This document shows, piece by piece, positions 29,492 to 38,518 of a stretch of 64,000 nt of DNA. The notes beneath the pieces are model-generated. The model was not told the origin of the DNA. It did not search any database and saw nothing but the letters and a program-made list of their open reading frames with translations. Each line of letters opens with the position of its first letter. Position 1 is the first letter of the stretch. Source of the stretch: Verrucomicrobiota bacterium. Lineage in GTDB: Bacteria; Verrucomicrobiota; Verrucomicrobiia; Limisphaerales; JADJPG01. Made by a program: the position numbers and the translations under genes. Location of the stretch: positions 10,417 to 74,416 of the forward strand of contig JADJPG010000043.1 in NCBI GenBank assembly GCA_016713365.1, in the 5' to 3' direction.

Positions 29492-29620
29492 ATTACGATT
29501 TAGGATTTACGATTTACGAGTTCAACGAACCCGGGGTCGACCCACGCCTTCCAAAACGCCCAAATCGGGAGGAAAAGACCTTGTCCAAAACCCCGGCCAA
29601 AAAACCCCCCCCCCCCCCCC
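29492..29620. repeat. Intergenic short direct repeats and a 16-base poly-C tract
   Basis: The gap between the oxidoreductase and the PQQ-propeller gene starts with overlapping repeats of the type TTACGATTTA (29493-29519). It contains a run of six A followed by sixteen C (29599-29620). The poly-C run is an obvious spot for length errors or for true slippage. No gene is present in the gap. Confidence 0.65.
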
Positions 29621-29668
29621 GCGCCGAGAAAAAAGCAGAGAATTAGGGACATTCACCCGGGGAGCAGA

Positions 29669-30952
29669 TTACTTCTTCCCGATGCAATACACGTTCTTCT
29701 CGCCGCGGATGAAGATCTGGCCCTGGCTGATTGCCATCGAAGCCTGGCACTTCTCCTTCAGCGCGTTCTTGGCGAGAATCTTGAACTCCGACCCGGCGTT
29801 GATGACGGTGGTTTCGCCCTCTTCGCTCAGAAAATAGATTCGCCGATCACCATACACCGGGGATGCCGAGTGATTGCCACCCACGCGTTCCTGCCAGATG
29901 ATCTCGCCGTCGTCCGGCGCAAAGCACGTCGCGATGCCGCCGTCGGTAATCGCATAAAGATAGGGCTTCACGTAGATGGGCGAGGGCTGGGTCGGCACGC
30001 CTTTCTTGCCCTCCCATTGGAGCGTGTTGGTGGTGATGTCGCCCTTGGCCCGGATCAGGGACCAGCAACGGAGCGTGGTCTTCTCGAAACCAGAAGACGC
30101 GAAGAGACGACCGTCGCCGTAGACAGGAGTCGGCGTCACGCCTTCGCCCTGCGCATAGGCGGTCCAATACATTTCGCCCGTGAGCGGATTGAAGCCCTGC
30201 ACGCGATCGCCTGCTGCGCTGACGAGCACGTCTTTCTCGCCGTCATCCGCGATGATGGGCGAGATGTGCGCGATGCGGCTCATGCCGCGCTTGGCGGTCC
30301 AGACGCGCTTGCCGGTCTTCGTGTCGAGCGCGGCGATGAAGGCTTTGTCCCACGGGATCTGCCAGCCGAGTTTCTCCTCATCGGTGACTTGGGGATAGTT
30401 ACCCGCCGTCGCGATAGGATTGCTGCCGTCGAACGGCATGATGACGAGGTTCGAATAAATGATCGGCGACGCGCCGAGCCCGTGGCGGCTGTAGAACTTT
30501 ACCTCGCGATTCGTCCAAACGATCTCTCCGTCCAGCGTGAGCGCAGCCATGCTGCCGTCCCCAAACACCACGAACACATGCTGACCGTCGGTCGCTGCGG
30601 TCGGGGTGGCGTAGGAATTCTTGCTCTCCTTGCGCCGTGGCACCTGTTCAAAGACCTCTTTGTTCCAGAGAATTTTGCCGGACTTGCGATCCACACAAAT
30701 GACATGGCACTTCGTGTCGCTGGCCAGAGTGCTGGTGACGAAAATCTTGTCGCCCCAGACAATGGGCGATGACCAGCCGTTGCCAGGAATCTCCGTCTTC
30801 CAGGCGATGTTGGAATCGGCACTCCAGTTCAGCGGAAGGTCGCGCTCCGTCGACATGCCTTGTCGAGTCGGACCGCGGAAGCTGGGCCAGTTCTCGGCGC
30901 TGGCGGTGAGGAGCGAAATCGTGACGATGAGCGACGTAAGAATGGTTTTCAT
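29669..30952 (-). CDS. Secreted PQQ-type beta-propeller (BamB-like) protein
   Basis: A 427-residue protein with a signal peptide (ILTSLIVTISLLTASA) followed directly by WPSFRGPTRQGMSTE, the start typical of planctomycete/verrucomicrobial PQQ_2 propellers. Repeating blades follow: WSSPIVWGDKIFVTS, VICVDRKSGKILW, YATPTAATDGQHVFVVFGD, ALDTKTGKRVWTAKRG, CFAPDDGEIIWQ. Such proteins may be inactive scaffolds or bind a quinone cofactor; no methanol-dehydrogenase-type cofactor residues can be judged here. A second member is encoded at 33288-34547. The gene is 35 bases upstream of a DUF1080 gene's start side in the same strand order, so DUF1080, propeller and oxidoreductase may form one transcript. 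Confidence 0.88.
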   Translation of the reverse strand: MKTILTSLIVTISLLTASAENWPSFRGPTRQGMSTERDLPLNWSADSNIAWKTEIPGNGWSSPIVWGDKIFVTSTLASDTKCHVICVDRKSGKILWNKEVFEQVPRRKESKNSYATPTAATDGQHVFVVFGDGSMAALTLDGEIVWTNREVKFYSRHGLGASPIIYSNLVIMPFDGSNPIATAGNYPQVTDEEKLGWQIPWDKAFIAALDTKTGKRVWTAKRGMSRIAHISPIIADDGEKDVLVSAAGDRVQGFNPLTGEMYWTAYAQGEGVTPTPVYGDGRLFASSGFEKTTLRCWSLIRAKGDITTNTLQWEGKKGVPTQPSPIYVKPYLYAITDGGIATCFAPDDGEIIWQERVGGNHSASPVYGDRRIYFLSEEGETTVINAGSEFKILAKNALKEKCQASMAISQGQIFIRGEKNVYCIGKK

Positions 30953-30987
30953 CGGTGTCTATCCGTGTTTAAAAATTTCTGAACCGC

Positions 30988-31596
30988 TCACTTCTCCGTG
31001 ATGCGGATATTGCGGAACTTTACCACCGCGTGGTCGTCGTGGTTCTGCAGGCCAATGTAGCCGCGCGTGAGGCGGTCTGTCTGGTAATCGACAATGTCCT
31101 CGCCGTTGAGATTGATCTGGATGCGCTTGCCGGTGCAGGTGATGCGGGCCTTGTTCCACTGGCCGGCGGGCTTGGACATGTTCTTCGACGCGGCCACGAC
31201 GTCATAGAGCGCGCCGGTGGTGTAAACCTTCGGCTCCTTGCCATGGTCATCGAGAATCTGCATCTCATGTCCGGAGAACGCGGGATTCTTTTCAATCGCC
31301 GAGCGGATGAACACGCCAGCGTTGCCCTTCTCGTTGATGGCGAACTCGAGTTCGAGCACGAAGTCGCTGTATTGCTTTTCCGTGCGCAGCCATGAACCGC
31401 TCTTTTCGGGATTCGTCGTCCACTCCACGCCCTTGCTGCCGACGATGACGCCATCTTCCACTTTCCAATCACCGCCGTGCATCTTGACCCATCCGGTCAA
31501 GTCGCGGCCGTTGAAGAGTTCCTTGGGAGCGGCGTGGGTGACCGCCGCGGTGCAGAATGCCAGTAATGCGATGAAGAGGATTTTGGATGTGCTCAT
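30988..31596 (-). CDS. Secreted DUF1080 (3-keto-disaccharide hydrolase-type) protein
   Basis: A 202-residue protein with a signal peptide (ILFIALLAFCTAAVTHAAP) and a single DUF1080 domain: LFNGRDLTGWVKMHGGDWKVEDGV at the N-terminus (quoted as LFNGRDLTGW and WKVEDGVIVG), then FVLELEFAINEKGNAGVFIRS, HEMQILDDHG, KPAGQWNKARITCTGKRIQI and NHDDHAVVKFRNIRI. The fold is a concanavalin-like beta-sandwich; characterised members hydrolyse 3-keto-disaccharides made by sugar dehydrogenases. Its partner could be the Gfo/Idh/MocA enzyme encoded 1.5 kb downstream, which belongs to the kind of family that makes 3-keto sugars. That link is inference. Confidence 0.9.
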   Translation of the reverse strand: MSTSKILFIALLAFCTAAVTHAAPKELFNGRDLTGWVKMHGGDWKVEDGVIVGSKGVEWTTNPEKSGSWLRTEKQYSDFVLELEFAINEKGNAGVFIRSAIEKNPAFSGHEMQILDDHGKEPKVYTTGALYDVVAASKNMSKPAGQWNKARITCTGKRIQINLNGEDIVDYQTDRLTRGYIGLQNHDDHAVVKFRNIRITEK

Positions 31597-31639
31597 GCGG
31601 TGTAGTTAACCGGAGATGTTGTGAATTCCAAGTGAAAGC

Positions 31640-32677
31640 TTAGCCCTTTGCGCGCGTTGTAGTGACTTCCTCAATTCGCTCGATGGCCCATCGCGCATGC
31701 TCCGCGATGAGGGGTTCCGGATCGGTTGCAGCTCGTCTGAGCGCGGGCAGGGCGGAAGCGTCCCCGGTGTTGGCCAGCGCAACGCAAACGTTCCGCAAAA
31801 CTCCGCGGCGCTTCGTGCGAAGCATCGGCGTTCCCGCGAATCGTTCCTTGAAGCCGGCGGTATCGAGCGAGAGGAGTTCGATGAGATTCGGAGCGTCGAA
31901 CTCCGCGCGCCTGTGCGGCTTCATCAAGCGCGCCTCCTTGGCGAAACGATTCCAAGGACACGCCGCGAGACAATCGTCGCAGCCGTAGATGCGGTTGCCG
32001 ATGGCCGGGCGAAGGTCGACCGGGATCGAGCCCTTCAACTCGATGGTCAGGTACGAAATGCAGCGCCGCGCGTCCAGCTGGAAGGGCGCAGTGATGGCCT
32101 GCGTTGGACACGCCGTGATGCAGCGGGAGCAGGAGCCGCAACGATTCTTCTCCGGAACGTCCGGTTCGACTTCAAGCGTGGTGAGAATCTCCGCAAGGAA
32201 GATCCAGTTGCCCAACTCGCGGCTGATGAGATTCGTATGCTTGCCGACGAATCCGAGTCCGGCCCGCTGCGCGAGATCGCGCTCAAGGAGCGGTCCAGTG
32301 TCGACATACCAGAGCGAGCGCGTTCCAGCGCCGCCAAGTTGATCGATGTAGGCGCTGAGCTGCTTGAGCGGCTCGGCGAGGACGTCGTGATAATCCGCAT
32401 GGCGAGCGTAGCGGGCGACGACGCCCTGATTTGGCACCGGTGAGGTCGCCGGAGCATCGTACGCAGCGGCAAGGGTAACGATGCACTTCGCGCCGGGCAG
32501 AACGAGGTTCGGGTCCACGCGCTTCTGCGCATTTCGCGCGAGCCATGCCATCTCGCCATGGCGACCTTCAGTCAACCAGCGATCAAGGTGCGGGGCAGAT
32601 TCCGGCGGGGCGGCCGTGGTGAACTTGCAGGCGTGGAAGCCGAGTTCGAGCGCGCGCTGTTCAATGCGACTTTTCAC
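31640..32677 (-). CDS. queG: Epoxyqueuosine reductase QueG
   Basis: QueG carries out the last step of queuosine synthesis, reducing epoxyqueuosine in the tRNA anticodon loop with cobalamin and two [4Fe-4S] clusters. The 345-residue product contains PHLDRWLTEGRHGEMAWLAR and the N-terminal domain, then CGSCSRCITACPTQAI (about 178-193) and a second cluster motif with CDDCLAACPWNRFA (about 231-244). A C-terminal PBS-lyase/HEAT-like tail (ALANTGDASALPALRRA) follows, as in many QueG proteins. Length matches the family. Its start overlaps the end of aroK by 17 bases. Confidence 0.96.
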   Translation of the reverse strand: MKSRIEQRALELGFHACKFTTAAPPESAPHLDRWLTEGRHGEMAWLARNAQKRVDPNLVLPGAKCIVTLAAAYDAPATSPVPNQGVVARYARHADYHDVLAEPLKQLSAYIDQLGGAGTRSLWYVDTGPLLERDLAQRAGLGFVGKHTNLISRELGNWIFLAEILTTLEVEPDVPEKNRCGSCSRCITACPTQAITAPFQLDARRCISYLTIELKGSIPVDLRPAIGNRIYGCDDCLAACPWNRFAKEARLMKPHRRAEFDAPNLIELLSLDTAGFKERFAGTPMLRTKRRGVLRNVCVALANTGDASALPALRRAATDPEPLIAEHARWAIERIEEVTTTRAKG

Positions 32678-33224
32678 GTTCGGGCTCGGGATGCCGCGCG
32701 GCGTGGAATTGATGGAACACCTGCTGCGTGACTTCGCGCACGGAACGCGTGCCGGTGTGAACGAGCACGTCAGCCTGTTTATAGAAGCGGGTGCGCTGCT
32801 CGAGCAGTTCGCGAATCTTTCCGAGAGGATCCGGTCCTTGAAGCAGCGGCCGATGCGTCTGCGTTTTCACCCGCTCGTAGATGGCCTCCGGCGACGCCCA
32901 CAGACAGACGATGAGCGCGTGTTGTTTCAGGCTGGCGAGATTGGCATCGCTGGCGGCCAGACCGCCGCCGGTGGAGATTACCTTTTTGCGCCACCCGTTC
33001 ATTTCCGCGACGAGGTTGCGCTCAATCTCCCGGAAGGCAGGTTCACCATCCTCGCTGAAGATCCCGGAAATGGTCTTTCCCGCACGACGCTCGATCAGCT
33101 CATCCGTATCGATCAAGTCATAGTGGAGCTGCATCGCTGCCATCCGACCGACAGAGGACTTGCCCGTGCCCATGAAGCCGATGAGCGCGAGATTGTGGAT
33201 CTGTCGTTCGCCTGTCATGAGCAC
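32661..33224 (-). CDS. aroK: Shikimate kinase
   Basis: This kinase phosphorylates shikimate in aromatic amino-acid synthesis. The 187-residue product has Walker A GFMGTGKS (16-23), the shikimate-binding DTDELIERRAGKTI, FREIER, and the STGGGLA turn, then THRPLLQGPDP with the lid Arg. Two starts are possible: ATG 33224 (MLMTGER) and the internal ATG two codons later; both are equally close to the family N-terminus. It overlaps queG and is 63 bases from the second PQQ-propeller stop. Confidence 0.95.
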   Translation of the reverse strand: MLMTGERQIHNLALIGFMGTGKSSVGRMAAMQLHYDLIDTDELIERRAGKTISGIFSEDGEPAFREIERNLVAEMNGWRKKVISTGGGLAASDANLASLKQHALIVCLWASPEAIYERVKTQTHRPLLQGPDPLGKIRELLEQRTRFYKQADVLVHTGTRSVREVTQQVFHQFHAARHPEPEREKSH

Positions 33225-33287
33225 AGGCTAGCACGCCGTCAGAAACGGGACGAGAAAAGTTTGCGCCACCTCAGCCACGCCGAAGGC

Positions 33288-34547
33288 TCAGCGAGCCTTG
33301 ACGTCGTAGCAGTGGAGCAATTCCTGATCGCGGAGATAGAGCTTCCCATCGACGATCACAGGGTGCGTCCAGATGCGACCCTGAGGATTGCGTTGCGTGG
33401 TCTGGGGTTCGAGCTTGAAGCGACCGTGCTCCTTCCAGCCTTTCGGCGACGCTTCAGCGAGCACGACCGTGCCATTGTTTTCGGCAAGGCAGTAGAGACG
33501 ACCATCGGCGTAGGCGACGGCGCCTTTGCCCAGCGCAGTTTTCTCGGACCACACTTCCTCGCCCGTCGCCAGGTTCTGGCACGTCCAGCCGACTCCGTCC
33601 GAGTGACCGTAGATGTGTCCATCGACTAGAATCACTCCGCCGTGATGATTCTTCATCACCTTGTTCTCGTAGAGCTTCTCGATGGTATTGCCCGCGCCAA
33701 CTTTGAACGACATGCATCCGACGCTGTAGCCGGCGGTGACATAAACCTGGTTGCCATGTACGATTGGGGTGGGAATCACCGCGGTCTTGCCGGGGAACTC
33801 GACTTTCCAGAGAACCTTTCCGTCAGTGGAGTTGAGTCCAACGACGCTCTTCATGGTGAGCTGGATGTATTGCCGCGCGCCGTTGAGCTCCGTGGCAACA
33901 ATCGAGGAATACTGGGCGCCGTCTGTAAAGTCCTTGCTCTGCCAGAGCGTTTTGCCGGTCTTCTTGTCGAGCGCCACGACCGCACCCTGCGAACCGCCGG
34001 GCGTGCAGAGCACGAGGTTTCCGTCCACGAGCACGGATTCGGTGTAACCCCAGCCCGGCGTCTTGCCGCTGAACTCCTGCATCGTCCGTTGCCAGGCGAT
34101 CTTGCCGTCCGCGACGTTGGCGCAGATCAGTATTCCCTGTCCGCCCATCGCGTAGACAAACCCGCCGTCCACGGAAGGCGTTCCGCGCGGTCCATCGCCC
34201 CAGCCGTTCTTGAGGATGCCACCAATCTTGGCCGACCAGAGTTCCTTTCCGCCCTTGATGTCGACCGCGATCAACTCCTCGGCGCCATTGCGAATACCCA
34301 TCGTGAACAGCTTGCCGGCCACGATCGAGTAGCCCGAGTAACCGAGGCCTGCATTCTCGAAGACCCACAGCTGTTTCGGTCCGCCCTCAGGCCATGACTT
34401 GAGCAAGCCGGTTTCCTTGCTGACGTCGTCCCGGTTTGGCCCGCGCCATTGGGGCCAGTCGACGGCGCTGACGGTTGCAGTGGATGCGAGGAGCGCCGCG
34501 AAGGCGCCGGCGGTGAGCGTGCGAAGGGTGCTGGATTTCATGTGCAT
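33288..34547 (-). CDS. Secreted PQQ-type beta-propeller protein 2
   Basis: A 419-residue protein with a signal peptide (TLTAGAFAALLASTATVSAV) followed by DWPQWRGPNRDDVSKETGLL. Blade motifs include LIAVDIKGGKELWSAKIGG, GTPSVDGGFVYAMGGQG, VVALDKKTGKTLWQSKDF, VVGLNSTDGKVLWKVEFPG and CYDVKAR. It shares family and layout with 29669-30952, but the two differ enough that they are unlikely to be recent duplicates. It is transcribed divergently from the amidohydrolase operon; the 117 bases between them would hold both promoters. Confidence 0.87.
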   Translation of the reverse strand: MHMKSSTLRTLTAGAFAALLASTATVSAVDWPQWRGPNRDDVSKETGLLKSWPEGGPKQLWVFENAGLGYSGYSIVAGKLFTMGIRNGAEELIAVDIKGGKELWSAKIGGILKNGWGDGPRGTPSVDGGFVYAMGGQGILICANVADGKIAWQRTMQEFSGKTPGWGYTESVLVDGNLVLCTPGGSQGAVVALDKKTGKTLWQSKDFTDGAQYSSIVATELNGARQYIQLTMKSVVGLNSTDGKVLWKVEFPGKTAVIPTPIVHGNQVYVTAGYSVGCMSFKVGAGNTIEKLYENKVMKNHHGGVILVDGHIYGHSDGVGWTCQNLATGEEVWSEKTALGKGAVAYADGRLYCLAENNGTVVLAEASPKGWKEHGRFKLEPQTTQRNPQGRIWTHPVIVDGKLYLRDQELLHCYDVKAR

Positions 34548-34664
34548 TGAACTTGGGTCGGTTGATTAACGTTTTCGGCAGCCGAGCGAAAGATCTATTC
34601 TTCATGACCGCGATCGCAAATCTCTGGTTGCAGATTGTTTTCCGTCCGGCACACAATTTTCGCC

Positions 34665-35618
34665 ATGCACCTTCCCGACCACCGTTTCTCGCGCCGCGAG
34701 TTCGTCCGCGCCGCCGCGCTAGCAGCCGGCGCCGTGGTCTCGGGTGTGCTTCACTGGGACTTCAATCGGCTGGCGCGATCGACACCCACACGCACTTCTA
34801 CGATCCAAAGCGGCCGCAAGGCGTTCCCTGGCCGCCCAAGAATGACGCGATTCTTTATCGGCCCGTTTATCCGACCGAGTTTGTTCAACTTGGGAAACCA
34901 CTGGGGATCACCGAAACCGTCGTGGTGGAAGCCAGCCCCTGGCTGGAGGACAACCAATGGGTGCTCGACCTCGCGAAGGACCACCCCTGCATCCGCGGAG
35001 TAGTCGGCAACATCAAGCCCGGCACCGACGACTTCGCGTCGCATCTAAAACGCTTCGCGAAGCATCCGCTCTTCCGCGGGATTCGCGTTGGCGTTTGGGA
35101 GCCATCCCTCCTGACCAGCGCCACGGTCCTCCGCGATTTGCGTCGACTCGCCGATCACAATCTCTCGCTCGATGTTCTGACCGGTCCGGACAAGTTGCCC
35201 GACGTCGCGCTGCTCGCAGGAACGATTCCTACGCTCCGTATCGTCGTCGATCACTGCGCAAACGTTCGCGTCGATGGCAATGCGCCTCCCGGCCGCATGG
35301 CTCGAAGGTTTGCAGGCCTGCGCGCCGCTTCCGAATCTCTTCATGAAAGTTTCCGGGCTCGTTGAAGGCACTGGACGCAACGACGGGAAGGCGCCGGCTG
35401 ATGACGAGTTTTATCGTCCGACTCTCGACGCCGTGTGGAATGCGTTTGGCGATGACCGTGTGATCTTCGGCAGCAACTGGCCCGTCAGCGCGCGCTTTGC
35501 CAGCTACGAAACGGTCTTCCGAATCGTCGATCGCTATAGCCGCGCGCGTGGTGCTGATGCTGCCCGAAAGTATTTCTCCACGAATGCCCGCCGCGGCTAC
35601 GGTCTCCCACTCGCATGA
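34665..35618 (+). CDS. Tat-exported amidohydrolase (TIM-barrel lactonase family), two frame changes
   Basis: ATG 34665 opens a twin-arginine signal (RFSRREFVRAAALAAGAVV). After a frame change near 34770 the enzyme starts with GAIDTHTHFYDPKRPQG, the metal-binding HxH region of the amidohydrolase_2/2-pyrone-4,6-dicarboxylate-lactonase family. VVVEASPWLEDNQWVLDL, GIRVGVWEPS and IVVDHCANVRVDG follow. A second frame change near 35283 leads to LPNLFMKVSGLVEG and the family's FGSNWPVSA, ending with TGA at 35616-35618. Both frame changes can be explained by single-base errors. The stop overlaps the next start as ATGA. A lactone-hydrolysing role fits the dehydrogenase encoded next. Confidence 0.82.
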
Positions 35619-38518
35619 GTCTCTCGCTTCGCTTGTCGCTGGTCCTCGCCACCCATTATCTCGTGGCTTCGTGCGCGGTCGCCGCACCGCGAACGCCCTG
35701 GACCACCGGTCGCGTGGTTGGTTCGCCGAATCCACCCGCGCCGTATGTGATGCAGCGGGTGTTTCCCGAGCTGGCATTTGAGAACGCCGTTGATCTCTCA
35801 TTCGCGCCGGGAACGGAAACGCTCTTCGTTTTAGAGCAGGGCGGGAAGCTGTGGGCAATCGACACGAAATCGCAGCCGGTGCGCCGACAGCTTGCGTTCG
35901 ACGTGCGTCCGCATCATCGCCCGTTCGACAATGTGCTCGGATTCACATTCCACCCCGGCTTTGCCACGAATCGTTTCGTCTTCATCAATTACAACGAACC
36001 CGGCGGTCGCGAGAACGGCTCGGTGGTCTCTCGATTCACGTTCCGCTCCAGTCAACCACTCGAGATCGATCCGGCGAGCGAGCGCGTCATCATCCGCTGG
36101 TTCAGCGGAGGCCACAACGGCTGCACGCTGGCCTTCGGGCCGGATGGAATGCTCTACATCTCGACGGGCGACGCGGCGGATCCTGATCCTCCGGACGGCA
36201 GGCGCAAGACTGGTCAGGACTTCAGCGACTTGCTCGCGGCGGTGCTTCGCATTGACGTCGATCACGCGGACGGCACCAACGTCTACCGGATTCCCGCGGA
36301 CAATCCCTTCGTGAACGTGCGCGGTGCGCGCGGCGAGAACTGGGCGTTCGGTTTCCGGAACCCGTATCGCATGAGCTTCGACGCGACGACGGGCGATTTG
36401 TGGGTGGGCGATGTCGGCTGGGAACAATGGGAAATGGTCTACCGCGTCCAGCGCGGCGGTAACTACGGCTGGCCACTCCATGAAGGACCGAATCGCGATG
36501 TGCGCCGCGACCTGCCGCGTGGGCCGGGCGAGATTCTGCCGCCGGTTCACTCCGTGCCCCACAGCGATGGTGCGAGCATCACTGGAGGTTTCGTCTATCG
36601 CGGCCGGCGCTTGCCGAAACTCGCCGGCAGCTATGTCTACGGAGACTGGGAAACCGGCAAGTTCTGGTCGCTTCGCCAGACGAACGGCGTTCTCGAATCG
36701 AACGAGGAGCTGTGCGACACCTCGTTGAAGCCGACGGCGTTCGCGCTCGATCCGCGCGGAGAACTGCTCGTGCTCGATTACAACACCAGCATCTACGAAT
36801 TCGCCGCGAACACTACATCGGCAGCAAACGCCGACTTTCCACGGCAGCTGAGCGCCACGGGATTGTTTCAATCACTCAATCCCAGCGAGCCGGCGCCGGG
36901 AGTGATCGCCTATCGCATCGCCGCGCCGAAGTGGGATGACCACGCAACCGCCGAGCGCTGGCTGGCTGTGCCGGGCAACGAAAAGCTCTGCACCGAAGGC
37001 GGCGTCGGGAACATCACCGGCGGCACTTGGTATTTGCCGACCAACACAGTGCTCGCGCGCACGCTGACGCTGGAGCTGACGAAGGGCGTGCCGACGTCCG
37101 CTCGCCGCATCGAAACGCAGTTGATGCACTGGGACGGTCAGGCGTGGAATCCCTACACGTATCGCTGGCGAGCGGATGGAGCTGATGCGGATCTTGTATC
37201 GGGCGAAGGAACGAACGCTGTCTTCAGCGTCGTCGATCCGCTCGCGCCCGGTGGCATCCGCGAAACGCACTGGCGTTTCATGAGCCGCTCCGAATGTTTG
37301 CGTTGTCACAACGCGTGGGCAGGCGACGCGCTCACACTGAACTTTCGTCAGCTCGGCGCTACCAACGCGCTCAGTGATGACCGCACGGAAATGGATCGTC
37401 TAGTAACGCTGGGACTGATCGAACCACCGCGCCGGAAAATGAAGAGCGGCGACGCATTGGTGAATCCTCACGATCGCTCTGCGCTGGTCGACTTGCGCGC
37501 GCGTTCGTGGCTGGACGTCAACTGCGCCGGCTGTCACCGCTTCGGCGCGGGCGGCGCAGTCGCGATTCATCTCAACTACGATAAACCGCCCGCGGAGTGG
37601 CGAGCGCTGAACGTAAAACCGTCGCGGGGCGACTTCAGTCTCACCGATGCACGCATCATCGCACCCGGTGCGCCGTATCGATCGGCACTCTTCTATCGCA
37701 TCTTCACGGAGTCCGCCGGACACATGCCGCAAATCGGCTCTCGGTTGGTCGACGAGGTGGGCGCGCGCGTGGTGCGCGACTGGATTCAGTCGTTGCCTGC
37801 GACCAACACTTCAGCGCCGGTTCCAATCTCCCGCGATGCGGCTTTGGCCGACACGTCGATGGCGATGCGTTTGCTCGACCTGACGACGGATCTTCCAGCC
37901 GAGTTAGCGTCGAACGGCGCCATCCTCGAACAACATCGCCGCGTTCGCGACCAACTCGCCGAGGAAGCGCTGCGTCAGACGAACGTTTTCGTTCGTGAAC
38001 TCTTTCAGCGTTTGCTTCCTCCCTCGCAACGCCGCCAGACGCTCGGCACGGACATCCAGCCCCAAACAATCCTGGCGTTGGCCGGTGATGCGTCGCGCGG
38101 ACGGACTTTATTCCACGGCGCCGCACAGTGCGGACGTTGTCATATCGCCGCAGGCGAAGGCCGGTCGTTTGGTCCGGAGCTTTCGGGACTCGCCAAGCGC
38201 TACAGCCGAGCGCAGCTGCTCGATCAGATATTGTTCCCGTCAAAAGTCGTGGCGCCGGAATTCAAGTCGGTGAGCGTTACGCTGAAAGATGACTCGGAGA
38301 TGGTCGGCTTCGTCGTCCGTCGCGAGGCGATCCAAATCGTCCTGCGCACGGAGACGGGGGGCGAGAGAACGCTCGCTCTGTCCGACGTCTCGGAACTCCG
38401 AGAGTCCGCGGTGTCGGCGATGCCGGAAGGCTTGCTGGCCACGCTGACGGCTCAAGAAGCGGCGGACATCGTGGAGTTCCTCTTCACACTTCCTGCAGTT
38501 CCTCAGGCTTCAAAATGA
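35615..38518 (+). CDS. Secreted glucose/sorbosone dehydrogenase-like and tri-heme cytochrome c fusion
   Basis: A 967-residue secreted protein. The signal peptide (LSLVLATHYLVASCAVAAP) precedes a PQQ-dependent sugar-dehydrogenase-type six-blade propeller (about 45-400; NVLGFTFHPGFATNRFVFINY, GPDGMLYISTGDA, ENWAFGFRNPYRMSF, GDVGWEQWEMVY, GGNYGWPLHEG). A beta-rich middle part carries two heme motifs, CLRCH (561-565) and CAGCH (637-641). The C-terminal domain has CGRCH (839-843) and the VVAPEFKSVSVTLKD and DIVEFLFTL features of the Planctomycetes/Verrucomicrobia heme-binding domain. Electrons from sugar oxidation could thus pass through three hemes in one chain. It is coupled by ATGA to the genes on both sides. 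Confidence 0.92.
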   Translation: MSLSLRLSLVLATHYLVASCAVAAPRTPWTTGRVVGSPNPPAPYVMQRVFPELAFENAVDLSFAPGTETLFVLEQGGKLWAIDTKSQPVRRQLAFDVRPHHRPFDNVLGFTFHPGFATNRFVFINYNEPGGRENGSVVSRFTFRSSQPLEIDPASERVIIRWFSGGHNGCTLAFGPDGMLYISTGDAADPDPPDGRRKTGQDFSDLLAAVLRIDVDHADGTNVYRIPADNPFVNVRGARGENWAFGFRNPYRMSFDATTGDLWVGDVGWEQWEMVYRVQRGGNYGWPLHEGPNRDVRRDLPRGPGEILPPVHSVPHSDGASITGGFVYRGRRLPKLAGSYVYGDWETGKFWSLRQTNGVLESNEELCDTSLKPTAFALDPRGELLVLDYNTSIYEFAANTTSAANADFPRQLSATGLFQSLNPSEPAPGVIAYRIAAPKWDDHATAERWLAVPGNEKLCTEGGVGNITGGTWYLPTNTVLARTLTLELTKGVPTSARRIETQLMHWDGQAWNPYTYRWRADGADADLVSGEGTNAVFSVVDPLAPGGIRETHWRFMSRSECLRCHNAWAGDALTLNFRQLGATNALSDDRTEMDRLVTLGLIEPPRRKMKSGDALVNPHDRSALVDLRARSWLDVNCAGCHRFGAGGAVAIHLNYDKPPAEWRALNVKPSRGDFSLTDARIIAPGAPYRSALFYRIFTESAGHMPQIGSRLVDEVGARVVRDWIQSLPATNTSAPVPISRDAALADTSMAMRLLDLTTDLPAELASNGAILEQHRRVRDQLAEEALRQTNVFVRELFQRLLPPSQRRQTLGTDIQPQTILALAGDASRGRTLFHGAAQCGRCHIAAGEGRSFGPELSGLAKRYSRAQLLDQILFPSKVVAPEFKSVSVTLKDDSEMVGFVVRREAIQIVLRTETGGERTLALSDVSELRESAVSAMPEGLLATLTAQEAADIVEFLFTLPAVPQASK

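Noticed and set aside
28300..29646. Plus-strand open frame of 448 codons opposite the Gfo/Idh/MocA gene
   Set aside because: Antisense shadow of a well-supported gene in high-GC DNA; no recognisable domain.
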